Positions 1 to 5,998 of a stretch of DNA of 7,220 bases are shown here, in pieces (the first letter of the stretch is position 1; every line of letters begins with the position of its first letter). The position numbers were made by a program, and so were the translations under genes. The stretch is from Verrucomicrobiota bacterium (lineage in GTDB: Bacteria; Verrucomicrobiota; Verrucomicrobiia; Chthoniobacterales; UBA10450): assembly GCA_003218525.1 (NCBI GenBank), contig QHNU01000041.1, positions 4,614-11,833 of the forward strand. Direction: 5' to 3'. The notes under the pieces are model-generated. The model was not told where the DNA came from. It saw only the letters and a program-made list of their open reading frames with translations, and made no database searches.

Positions 1-131
1 GTCAAATCGAAGGCGCTCCGCTGCATTCGAGCAATGCCTTCAATTCGGTTTGCTTGAAACAGCTCGGCCAACGCGTTCAACTGCCGATCGCTCTGGAAAA
101 TGGAAATGTGACGAATTGCGGTAAGTTGCAT
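1..131 (-). CDS. Hypothetical protein, N-terminal fragment running off the left edge
   Basis: Reading leftwards from an ATG at 131-129, the minus strand is open to the window edge and encodes about 43 residues beginning MQLTAIRHISIFQSDRQLN, followed by an amphipathic, Ala/Leu/Arg-rich stretch (LAELFQANRIEG, then ARMQRSAFDL). The composition looks like a real soluble-protein N-terminus, with alternating hydrophobic and charged residues and few rare residues. The competing plus-strand frames here either stop early or look less protein-like. No signal peptide or membrane segment is visible and no clear Shine-Dalgarno precedes the ATG. The gene would be transcribed divergently from the DUF1326 gene. 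I do not recognise the family. The fragment is too short to assign a function, and it could be a chance open frame. Confidence 0.45.
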   Translation of the reverse strand, partial: MQLTAIRHISIFQSDRQLNALAELFQANRIEGIARMQRSAFDL

Positions 132-246
132 TGGCTGCGCGGGGTGACAGCGTAGCGTGGGTGGGCGTTTTCGCGATCATTTTTTGGATCAGCTCCCAGC
201 GATTTGAGCTTGTAAGGGCGGGACCTGGGACATTAGACTTTTTTTG
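132..246. promoter_or_regulatory. Divergent intergenic region, presumed promoters for both flanking genes
   Basis: These 115 bases lie between the minus-strand partial gene and the DUF1326 gene, so promoters for both directions should be here. The half next to the plus-strand gene has a TTGAGC-like hexamer near 204-209 and ends in a run of T (239-245) directly before the ATG. No hexamer pair with convincing spacing stands out. The T-run sits where a Shine-Dalgarno would be, and the nearest purine-rich stretch (GGGA) is too far upstream to be ideal. The promoter role is inferred from gene arrangement only. Confidence 0.3.
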
Positions 247-1002
247 ATGAAGACTTTGTCCCGCCTGCTCCCGCTCATTGTCATTGCGTTCATCGCGACC
301 TTCACGCTCGGCGCCGGTAACGAAACAAAAAAGGGTTCCTGGAAAATCACCGGTCAATTGGAAGAGGCTTGTTCTTGCGCGGCGGCGTGTCCCTGTTGGT
401 TTGATTCGAAACCGACTCGACCGACCTGTGGTGGCAATCAGGTTCTCTTCATTCAAAAGGGAAATTACGGGAATGTAAAACTCGACGGTCTCGCCATCGC
501 CAATTACGCACAGAGCCCGGAAAACCAGACGATGATGGATTCGTTCGGGAAATGGAATTTTTCGACGAATTATATCGATGAGAAAGCGAATCCGGAGCAG
601 CGAAAAGCGCTGGAAGCAATCGCGCTGACGGTGCTGCCGTCAAAGAATGGGTCACCCAACTTTGAAACGAAGTACGTGCCTATCACCCGCAAGATCGAAG
701 GTAAAGACCACATTATCACGATCGGTAACGTTGCCACTTTCACCGGACGTTTGGTGGAAGGCGGGCTCGGCGGCAACTCGAAAATAACGAACCCGCCCGG
801 AGCCGATCCGTTGCATCACGAATACGCACAGGGGAAAACTTCGAAGATGACTTATAGCGACTCTGGTCAAAACTGGGATTGGCAGGATTCCAATTACATG
901 CTGGGCACTTTCACTATCGATAACGCGCAATACGAAAAATATGCGGCCGGTCTCGCCCAGAAAATGGCGAAAGAAAAGCCAGCGGAAACAGAAAAGAAAT
1001 AA
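247..1002 (+). CDS. Exported DUF1326 domain protein with a clustered cysteine motif
   Basis: A 251-residue protein. Residues 1-23 form a signal peptide: Lys/Arg near the start, a hydrophobic core LLPLIVIAFIATFTL, then small residues (GAG), so the mature protein is probably periplasmic or membrane-anchored. The DUF1326 signature follows: W32 and a G-x-L-E-E lead into C42-x-C44-x3-C48-P-C50 and then C61 after PTRPT. These five are the only cysteines in the protein, and the CPC arrangement suggests a metal or redox site. Further family-like features are the GNVATFTGR strand (about 160-168), a PLHHEYAQGK loop near residue 190 and the SGQNWDWQDSNYMLGTF segment. The Lys/Glu-rich C-terminus is probably disordered. 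The biochemical function of DUF1326 is not established; metal binding is inference. The ATG at 247 is preferred over the TTG at 244. prmA begins 18 bases after the stop. Confidence 0.85.
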   Translation: MKTLSRLLPLIVIAFIATFTLGAGNETKKGSWKITGQLEEACSCAAACPCWFDSKPTRPTCGGNQVLFIQKGNYGNVKLDGLAIANYAQSPENQTMMDSFGKWNFSTNYIDEKANPEQRKALEAIALTVLPSKNGSPNFETKYVPITRKIEGKDHIITIGNVATFTGRLVEGGLGGNSKITNPPGADPLHHEYAQGKTSKMTYSDSGQNWDWQDSNYMLGTFTIDNAQYEKYAAGLAQKMAKEKPAETEKK

Positions 1003-1020
1003 TTTGGTGGCGATTGATTG

Positions 1021-2004
1021 ATGTTCGTTTGGCGCAAGCGGGCCAGCGCACGCTGGCTCGCAGCCAACGAAAGCGAAGTACGCCAGATGGCTGGCAATCA
1101 GCTGGCGATTATCGAAACAGGATCGGGCAAAACAGCGACGGTCGAAGTCGCTGACGCTAGCCTACGCAGATTGGAGCGTGTACGCGGCAGATTTGGCGGC
1201 AGGATTGTCATGCTGCCACGCGATTGGCTCAGGAATTTTTTGCATCTTTCGGCCGGAAAACCGCTGAAGGTCGGCAAACGGCTGAGAATTGTGCGAAATC
1301 AGGCGAATCTCAAAGCATCCGGTTGCACGCTCATAATTCCGGCGGGAGCGGCGTTTGGCACAGGCGAGCACGGAACGACGGAGATGTCTCTGCGTCTCCT
1401 CGAACGAATTTCGCGAACGCTTACGCCCGGCTGGTCATTGATCGATCTCGGAGCCGGCACTGGCATTCTCGCGTTGGCGGCGAAACGATTCGGCGCCGAA
1501 AAAGTGTCCGCGATTGACCTCGATCCGATTGCCATTTCCACGGCAAAAGAAAATGCGCGACTGAACAAGACTTGCCACGTCGAGTTTCGCCTCGGTGACG
1601 TCCGAACGGTTACCGCCGCGGAGAAGTTCGATGTTGTCTCGGCAAACTTATTCAGTGATTTGCTGATTGAAATTTTGCCGCGGGTTGCGCAGATGTTGAG
1701 GGACGGCGGCTTCGCGATTTTATCCGGGATCTTGCGCAGCCAGGAAGGTGACCTCCGTCGCGCTGTTCGGGATGCACCATTGCGTCTGTTGGAAATTCGT
1801 CGGCGGGGCAAATGGATGGCCTTGCTCGCGTCAAAAACAAATTTGACGACGCGGAAGCGAGCCCGCACCTTGACGGTCTCAGGCGACTTCGATCCTCCTG
1901 CATTAGGGCGGCGCGGGCCGCCTGGCGGATCATGCAGGCCGAAGAACTCTCCTATGCCATTGTCACGCCCTACTCGATGCGCAAGTCGCGCACGGGCGGG
2001 ATAG
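1021..2004 (+). CDS. prmA: Ribosomal protein L11 methyltransferase (PrmA), with an unusual C-terminal run-on
   Basis: SAM-dependent methyltransferase that trimethylates ribosomal protein L11 in the cytoplasm. An N-terminal substrate-recognition region (1-66) is shorter than in E. coli PrmA. It is followed by the family linker with DW (68-69) and the signature AFGTGEHGTT (111-120). Next come Rossmann motif I, DLGAGTG (142-148), the acidic AIDLDP (164-169), SANL at the catalytic position (207-210) and LSGIL (234-238). The normal protein would end near residue 272, after GKWMALLASK. Here the frame continues for about 55 Arg/Pro-rich residues to a TAG at 2002-2004, overlapping the ndk start by 73 bases. 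A TGA at 1844-1846 in another frame would give a normal length if one base were shifted, so the tail may be a frameshift or sequencing artefact. A TGA at 1015-1017 blocks any earlier start; GGTGG near 1006-1010 is a weak ribosome-binding site. Confidence 0.9.
   Translation: MFVWRKRASARWLAANESEVRQMAGNQLAIIETGSGKTATVEVADASLRRLERVRGRFGGRIVMLPRDWLRNFLHLSAGKPLKVGKRLRIVRNQANLKASGCTLIIPAGAAFGTGEHGTTEMSLRLLERISRTLTPGWSLIDLGAGTGILALAAKRFGAEKVSAIDLDPIAISTAKENARLNKTCHVEFRLGDVRTVTAAEKFDVVSANLFSDLLIEILPRVAQMLRDGGFAILSGILRSQEGDLRRAVRDAPLRLLEIRRRGKWMALLASKTNLTTRKRARTLTVSGDFDPPALGRRGPPGGSCRPKNSPMPLSRPTRCASRARAG
1897..1938 (+). promoter_or_regulatory. Nested inverted repeat enclosing the ndk start codon
   Basis: The outer arms are CCTGCAT (1897-1903) and ATGCAGG (1932-1938), a perfect 7-bp match whose right arm begins with the ndk ATG. 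The inner arms are GGCGGC (1907-1912) and GCCGCC (1917-1922), six G-C pairs around a GCGG loop, extendable by one G-U pair. The only Shine-Dalgarno-like sequence for ndk, GGCGG (1924-1928), lies in the unpaired right side between the stems. In mRNA this would hide the ATG unless a ribosome finishing the prmA frame (stop 2004) opened it, so translational coupling is plausible. The pairing is read directly; the regulatory role is inference. Confidence 0.45.
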
Positions 2005-3008
2005 TGTCCCGTCTGATTTCGCGCACCGGCCTAGATCTCGTGGCGGGCCGAATGTTCGCGCCAAGCGAGGCTCTGGTGCGGCGCTACTCGGAAACGATCG
2101 TGACTGAGAAGGAGCCGCGACATCGCGCAACCCAGGAATTGATCCAAGATTATGTGCAACGAAATTTCACCGGTGTCATACAAGGGCAGCGCCCGCGCGT
2201 CTTATTTCTGGTTTTGCGCGGCGAAGACGCGATCGAGAAAGTCCACACCGCGGTTGGGCACATTGTTAACGAACGCACCAGCGGCGAAACAATCCGCGAT
2301 ACTTTTGGTGATTACATCACCGACGATTCGGGTCGAGTTAGCTACTTTGAACCTGCCGTGTTGACTTCGTTCCGGCGCGAAGCAGTTGAGCGGGACCTGA
2401 AGTTATGGGCGGAGTTTTCCGATAAGGACGGCGGGATTTTAGACAAAGTAATCGATTACCTGCCAGGAGCCAAAGTTGAGAAGACACTCGTCTTGATCAA
2501 GCCGGACAATTTCCAGTTTCCCAGCGCACGCCCCGGCGGGGTGATCGACGTCTTTTCTCGAACCGGTCTCTACATCATTGGTTTCAAGGTCCATCAAATG
2601 AGCGTGGCACAGGCGGAGGAATTTTACGGTCCGGTGCTTCCCGTGCTCGAGGAAAAGCTAGGCTCCGCGAGCGGGCGTGAAAATTGGGAGAGCATTGTCG
2701 AGTTCATGGCTGGAATCAGGCCAAGTGAATGCCCGGCGCGAGAACGGGAAAAGGCCGGCACGGAGAAATCCATCGCTATCGTTTATGAAGGCGAAGACGC
2801 GGTCCGAAAGATTCGCGAAGTGCTCGGCCCGACCGACCCCAAGAAAGCGCCCCCTGGCTCCATCCGCAAAGAATTCGGACAGACCATCATGATCAATGCT
2901 GCGCATGCCTCCGATTCCGCCGAAAACGCCGAGCGTGAAATGCGCATCGTTCAAGTGGACGAGAACAATTTAAAACCGTTGATTGAAAATTTTTGCCGCC
3001 GCAAATAG
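1932..3008 (+). CDS. ndk: Tandem two-domain nucleoside diphosphate kinase, first domain degenerate
   Basis: NDK moves the gamma-phosphate from ATP to other nucleoside diphosphates through a phospho-histidine. This 358-residue protein is more than twice the usual ~140-150. The second half (about 184-355) carries the active-site signature: K190 in IKPD, T301, R312 in GSIRKEFG, N322, and catalytic H325 in NAAHASDS, followed by the family's E-x-x-x-E helix. It has an extra ~20 residues (around 262-280) before IAIVYEGEDAV. The first half (8-162) keeps the fold pattern: YAIVTPYS matches the usual IKPD strand, then GGIVSRLISRTGLDLV, FLVLRGEDAI and GETIRDTFGDYI. However, the lysine is replaced by T12 and no histidine occupies the active-site position (EPAVLTS). 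One catalytic and one structural or regulatory domain is therefore inferred. The ATG at 1932 is chosen because the first domain begins eight residues later and earlier starts lie inside prmA. Confidence 0.88.
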   Translation: MQAEELSYAIVTPYSMRKSRTGGIVSRLISRTGLDLVAGRMFAPSEALVRRYSETIVTEKEPRHRATQELIQDYVQRNFTGVIQGQRPRVLFLVLRGEDAIEKVHTAVGHIVNERTSGETIRDTFGDYITDDSGRVSYFEPAVLTSFRREAVERDLKLWAEFSDKDGGILDKVIDYLPGAKVEKTLVLIKPDNFQFPSARPGGVIDVFSRTGLYIIGFKVHQMSVAQAEEFYGPVLPVLEEKLGSASGRENWESIVEFMAGIRPSECPAREREKAGTEKSIAIVYEGEDAVRKIREVLGPTDPKKAPPGSIRKEFGQTIMINAAHASDSAENAEREMRIVQVDENNLKPLIENFCRRK

Positions 3009-3035
3009 TTTCCGCTTCCTACCTTGAATACTCCC

Positions 3036-4199
3036 ATGGAAATCTCCGCACGCGCTTCGCAACTCACCCCATCCCTCACCCTCACGATCGACGCCAAAGC
3101 GAAAGCAATGAAGGCGGAAGGGATCGATGTCTGTGGTTTCGGCGCAGGCGAGCCGGATTTTGACACGCCGGACCACATCAAACAGGCGGCGATCGCGGCC
3201 CTGCAAAGCGGTTTCACCAAATACACGCCCAGCTCCGGCATTCCCGAGTTGCGTCAGGCGATTTCAGAAAAATTGGCTGCCGACAACGGCCTCAATTACA
3301 AGCCGACGCAGATCATTGTTAGCAATGGCGCAAAACATGCCTGTTACAATGCCATCCTCGCGACCTGCCAGCCGGGCGATGAGGTGATCATCCCGGCTCC
3401 GTATTGGGTGAGCTATCCTGATATGGTACGACTGGCCGGGGCCGATCCAGTCATTATCCCGACAAGCGAGCGAAATAGATGGAAGATGCGGGCGGAAGAT
3501 TTTGAAAACGCCATGACCCCGCGCACGAAGATGTTGATTCTGAATTCGCCGGGGAACCCGAGCGGTTCGGTTTACACCCGCGAAGAAATGGCGGCGCTGG
3601 TCGAAATCGCCGCGGGTGAGGATATCTACATACTCTCCGACGAAATTTACGAGAAACTGGTCTATGACGGCGTCGAACATGTGAGCCTCGGGTCGCTTTC
3701 AAAGGAAGCGTACGATCTCACGCTGACGGTAAACGGTTTCAGTAAATCGTATGCGATGACTGGGTGGCGTCTCGGTTATCTGGCCGCCCCTGATGGGGTG
3801 GCAAAAGCGGTTGATTCCATTCAAAGCCACAGCACCGCCAATCCCTGCTCCTTTGCCCAGCGTGGCGCACTTGCCGCCTTAAAGGGCGACCAACAGCCGA
3901 TCGCCGATATGCGCGATGAATTCGATATGCGTCGCAATTATATGTTCGATCGGATCTCGAAGATTCCGAACGTCACGGCAGTGAAACCGCAAGGTGCTTT
4001 TTACGTGCTCGTCAACATTAGCCAGCTCGGTTTGACCTCACAAAATTTTGCCGATCGGCTCCTGAGTAAAGCGAATGTCGCGGTCGTGCCCGGAGCAGCC
4101 TTCGGCGACGATCGGACCATTCGGCTGAGCTACGCCACCAGCATCGATATCATCAAAAAGGGCCTCGATCGATTTCAGGATTTTTGCCGGACGCTCTAA
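3036..4199 (+). CDS. Class I PLP-dependent aspartate-type aminotransferase (type Ib)
   Basis: Transfers an amino group between an amino acid (typically aspartate) and 2-oxoglutarate; some relatives act on prephenate or aromatic substrates, which I cannot separate by eye. The 387 residues match the family length. Visible features are the N-terminal SARASQLTPSLTL, GAGEPDFDTP (37-45), W124 stacking on PLP in APYWVSYP, N174 in NSPGNPSG and D202 in SDEIY, which binds the pyridine nitrogen. The Schiff-base lysine is K237 in GFSKSYAMTGWRLGY, and the carboxylate-binding arginine is R363 in IRLSYA. The ATG at 3036 is preferred over the TTG at 3024 because MEISARAS matches the usual start of the family (aspB/aatA type). 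It lies 27 bases after ndk, so co-transcription is likely. No Shine-Dalgarno is visible. A palindromic repeat begins two bases after the stop. Confidence 0.93.
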   Translation: MEISARASQLTPSLTLTIDAKAKAMKAEGIDVCGFGAGEPDFDTPDHIKQAAIAALQSGFTKYTPSSGIPELRQAISEKLAADNGLNYKPTQIIVSNGAKHACYNAILATCQPGDEVIIPAPYWVSYPDMVRLAGADPVIIPTSERNRWKMRAEDFENAMTPRTKMLILNSPGNPSGSVYTREEMAALVEIAAGEDIYILSDEIYEKLVYDGVEHVSLGSLSKEAYDLTLTVNGFSKSYAMTGWRLGYLAAPDGVAKAVDSIQSHSTANPCSFAQRGALAALKGDQQPIADMRDEFDMRRNYMFDRISKIPNVTAVKPQGAFYVLVNISQLGLTSQNFADRLLSKANVAVVPGAAFGDDRTIRLSYATSIDIIKKGLDRFQDFCRTL

Positions 4200-4201
4200 T
4201 C

Positions 4202-4229
4202 GTCATCCCGAGCGAATGCGAGGGATCTC
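4202..4229 (+). repeat. 28-bp palindromic element, copy 1
   Basis: The element begins GTCATCCCGAG and ends CGAGGGATCTC. Its arms ATCCC (4205-4209) and GGGAT (4222-4226) form a 5-bp stem around a 12-base loop. It starts just after the aminotransferase stop codon, in non-coding sequence. The inverted copy at 5971-5998 agrees at 20 of 28 positions, and two of the differing pairs are compensating changes in the stem. From memory it resembles GTCATCC-type intergenic palindromes found in several soil phyla; I cannot verify this here. It lacks a following T-run, so it is not an obvious intrinsic terminator. Confidence 0.6.
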
Positions 4230-4297
4230 CCAGAGCGTCGAGCGTGTGGTCATCGTCATTCGACAGGCGCCGGTCACAATTCACCACGCCATAGTCG

Positions 4298-5917
4298 CTG
4301 ACTGGCGGCGCTTCTTCTTTCGCTCAGAATGCAAAACGGGCAGGCTTTCTCGCGCTCATCCTTCACGGGCATCTACCTTTCGTTCGGCATCCCGAGCACG
4401 AGCGCTTTCTTGAGGAGGAGTGGTTATTCGAGGCGCTCACCGAAAGCTACATCCCGCTCTTACGGATGTTTCAACGCCTGCTCGACGAAGGCATTCCGAT
4501 CAAAATCGCAATGTCGGTCACGCCGACTCTTTGCGCGATGCTCCATGATGAATTGCTGCGCCACCGTTACCTCGAGCATCTCGATCGGCTCATCGCCTTG
4601 GCCGAGAACGAATGCCAGCGTAATCGCGCCGATGCCGCCCTGCTTCCCCTTTCTGAGTTTTATCGCGATTTTTTCTCGGAGACTCGGCGCGTTTATTGCG
4701 AGGAATGGAATTGCGACTTGCTTGCTCTCCTTCAACAGCTGCGGAGCAGCGGTTCCATTGAGATCATTGCGAGTGCGGCGACCCATGGTCTCCTGCCGAT
4801 CTTGCAGCAAACGTCCGGGGCCGCCAGCGCGCAAACAGCTCTCGGTTGCGACAGCTACCGTGAAATCTTTGGCGGCGAACCAGTTGGCTTCTGGTTGCCT
4901 GAATGCGCCTACGCACCCGGAATCGATCAGTTATTGCAAAAACAAAACATCCGTTGGTTTGTAGTCGACGCCCACGCACTCGAACATGCCCAACCGGCAG
5001 CGAGACGGGGAACATTCGCGCCGTGCTACACTCCGGCCGGGCCAGCCGCGTTCGCACGTGACGTCAATGCCAGCCGGCAAGTTTGGAGCGCGGAGGCAGG
5101 ATATCCTGGACATTCCGCTTACCGCGATTTTTACCGTGACATTGGATTCGATTTGCCGGCCGCGAAACTTTCGCCATTCGCCTCTCACGGCCAAAAATTT
5201 ACCGGCATTAAATATCATCGCGTGACCGGCCGGGATCAGCCAAAAAAAATTTACGATCGTGCGGCTGCTGAAATGACGGCACGCGAACACGCGCGCCATT
5301 TTGTTGAGCAACGTCTTGCCGATATCGAAAGCATCGGCGCCGACGATTGGCTCCCAATTATGACCATTCCATTCGACGCCGAGCTTTTTGGTCACTGGTG
5401 GTTCGAGGGGCCAGTCTTTCTCGAACATGTGTTGCGGGCGACCGCGGAATCTCAGGACAAGGTCGCATTGACCACACCGGCGGAATTTCTCGCGGGCAAT
5501 CCAACCCAGCAGGTGGTCCAGCCCAGCGCTTCAAGTTGGGGTGACAAAGGTTTCCTCGACGTCTGGCTCGATCAGAAGTGCAGTTGGATTTATCCGCACC
5601 TGCAAACCGCGGCTCGGCGGATGAATGCACTGGCAAAGAAGTACGACGCAAAAGCGACTCCTGAAATGGAGCGAATGCTGCGACAAACCGGACGCGAGCT
5701 ACTTCTGTCACAAGCGAGTGACTGGCCGTTTCTCATACGCAATGAGACGGCGAAAGAATATGCCGCACAACGTGTGACCGACCATCTGCGACGATTCGAT
5801 CAATTGGCCGGCGCTCTCGAAAGAGGAGATGCCGACCCTGAATTCCTGGCACAATGCGAGGAGCGCGATAATCTTTTTGCGAATTTGAACTGGCGACGTT
5901 TCGCCGTGTCCTGCTGA
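4298..5917 (+). CDS. GH57/DUF1957 1,4-alpha-glucan branching enzyme, start unclear
   Basis: Makes alpha-1,6 branches in glycogen-like glucans in the cytoplasm. The frame from CTG 4298 gives 539 residues, close to the ~520 of characterised bacterial GH57 branching enzymes. The domains are in order. GH57 motif 1, HGHLPFVRHPE, is at 4364-4396. A THGLLP motif follows (residues 162-167), then the nucleophile E202 in GFWLPECAYAP and the acid D360 in TIPFDAELFGHWWFEGP. A SSWGDKGF motif (413-420) comes next, and the C-terminal helical DUF1957 region contains LLLSQASDWPFLI. The first in-frame ATG (4466) would delete motif 1 and ~40 other conserved residues, so it is not the true start. The frame is open only from a TAG at 4292 and contains no ATG, GTG or TTG before 4466. 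Either CTG 4298 is used, or the original start is ATG 4329 in another frame with one base missing between about 4332 and 4345. Confidence 0.88.
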   Translation: MTGGASSFAQNAKRAGFLALILHGHLPFVRHPEHERFLEEEWLFEALTESYIPLLRMFQRLLDEGIPIKIAMSVTPTLCAMLHDELLRHRYLEHLDRLIALAENECQRNRADAALLPLSEFYRDFFSETRRVYCEEWNCDLLALLQQLRSSGSIEIIASAATHGLLPILQQTSGAASAQTALGCDSYREIFGGEPVGFWLPECAYAPGIDQLLQKQNIRWFVVDAHALEHAQPAARRGTFAPCYTPAGPAAFARDVNASRQVWSAEAGYPGHSAYRDFYRDIGFDLPAAKLSPFASHGQKFTGIKYHRVTGRDQPKKIYDRAAAEMTAREHARHFVEQRLADIESIGADDWLPIMTIPFDAELFGHWWFEGPVFLEHVLRATAESQDKVALTTPAEFLAGNPTQQVVQPSASSWGDKGFLDVWLDQKCSWIYPHLQTAARRMNALAKKYDAKATPEMERMLRQTGRELLLSQASDWPFLIRNETAKEYAAQRVTDHLRRFDQLAGALERGDADPEFLAQCEERDNLFANLNWRRFAVSC

Positions 5918-5970
5918 GCGAAATGAAATTGAAGCCGAGGAATTTTTTGGTGTTTTCTGCAAAATAATCA

Positions 5971-5998
5971 GAGATGTCTCGGCTGCACTCGACATGAC
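5971..5998 (-). repeat. 28-bp palindromic element, copy 2 (inverted)
   Basis: On the plus strand it begins GAGATGTC and ends CTCGACATGAC. Its reverse complement aligns without gaps to 4202-4229 with 20 of 28 identities. The stem here is ATGTC (5974-5978) with GACAT (5991-5995), so the two central pairs changed on both sides relative to copy 1 and pairing is kept. The ATG of the next gene (5994-5996) lies in the right arm, so the repeat contributes the start codon and possibly hides it. Confidence 0.58.

Noticed and set aside
40..456. Minus-strand open frame of 138 codons at the left end
   Set aside because: It overlaps the signal peptide and Cys cluster of the DUF1326 gene and is Arg/Ser/Thr-rich. 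A different minus-strand frame (start at 131) looks more like protein.
1299..1868. Long minus-strand open frame (189 codons) opposite prmA
   Set aside because: It lies wholly antisense to a well-supported methyltransferase, is Arg/Ser/Pro-rich and has no recognisable motif; it is a shadow of prmA codon bias.
4202..4264. Intrinsic terminator after the aminotransferase gene
   Set aside because: The palindrome (4205-4226) and a weak GTCGA/TCGAC pairing (4237-4264) are present, but neither is followed by a T-run, so I annotate only the repeat.
4329..4346. Programmed −1 ribosomal frameshift site at the start of the branching enzyme
   Set aside because: The sequence GCAAAAC does not fit the X-XXY-YYZ slippery pattern in the ATG 4329 frame. 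A lost base or a CTG start is simpler.
4329..4964. Plus-strand open frame of 211 codons starting at ATG 4329
   Set aside because: Beyond its first few codons it is the wrong frame of the branching enzyme (Ser/Arg/Cys-rich, no domain). Only its ATG is of interest, as the possible ancestral start of that enzyme.
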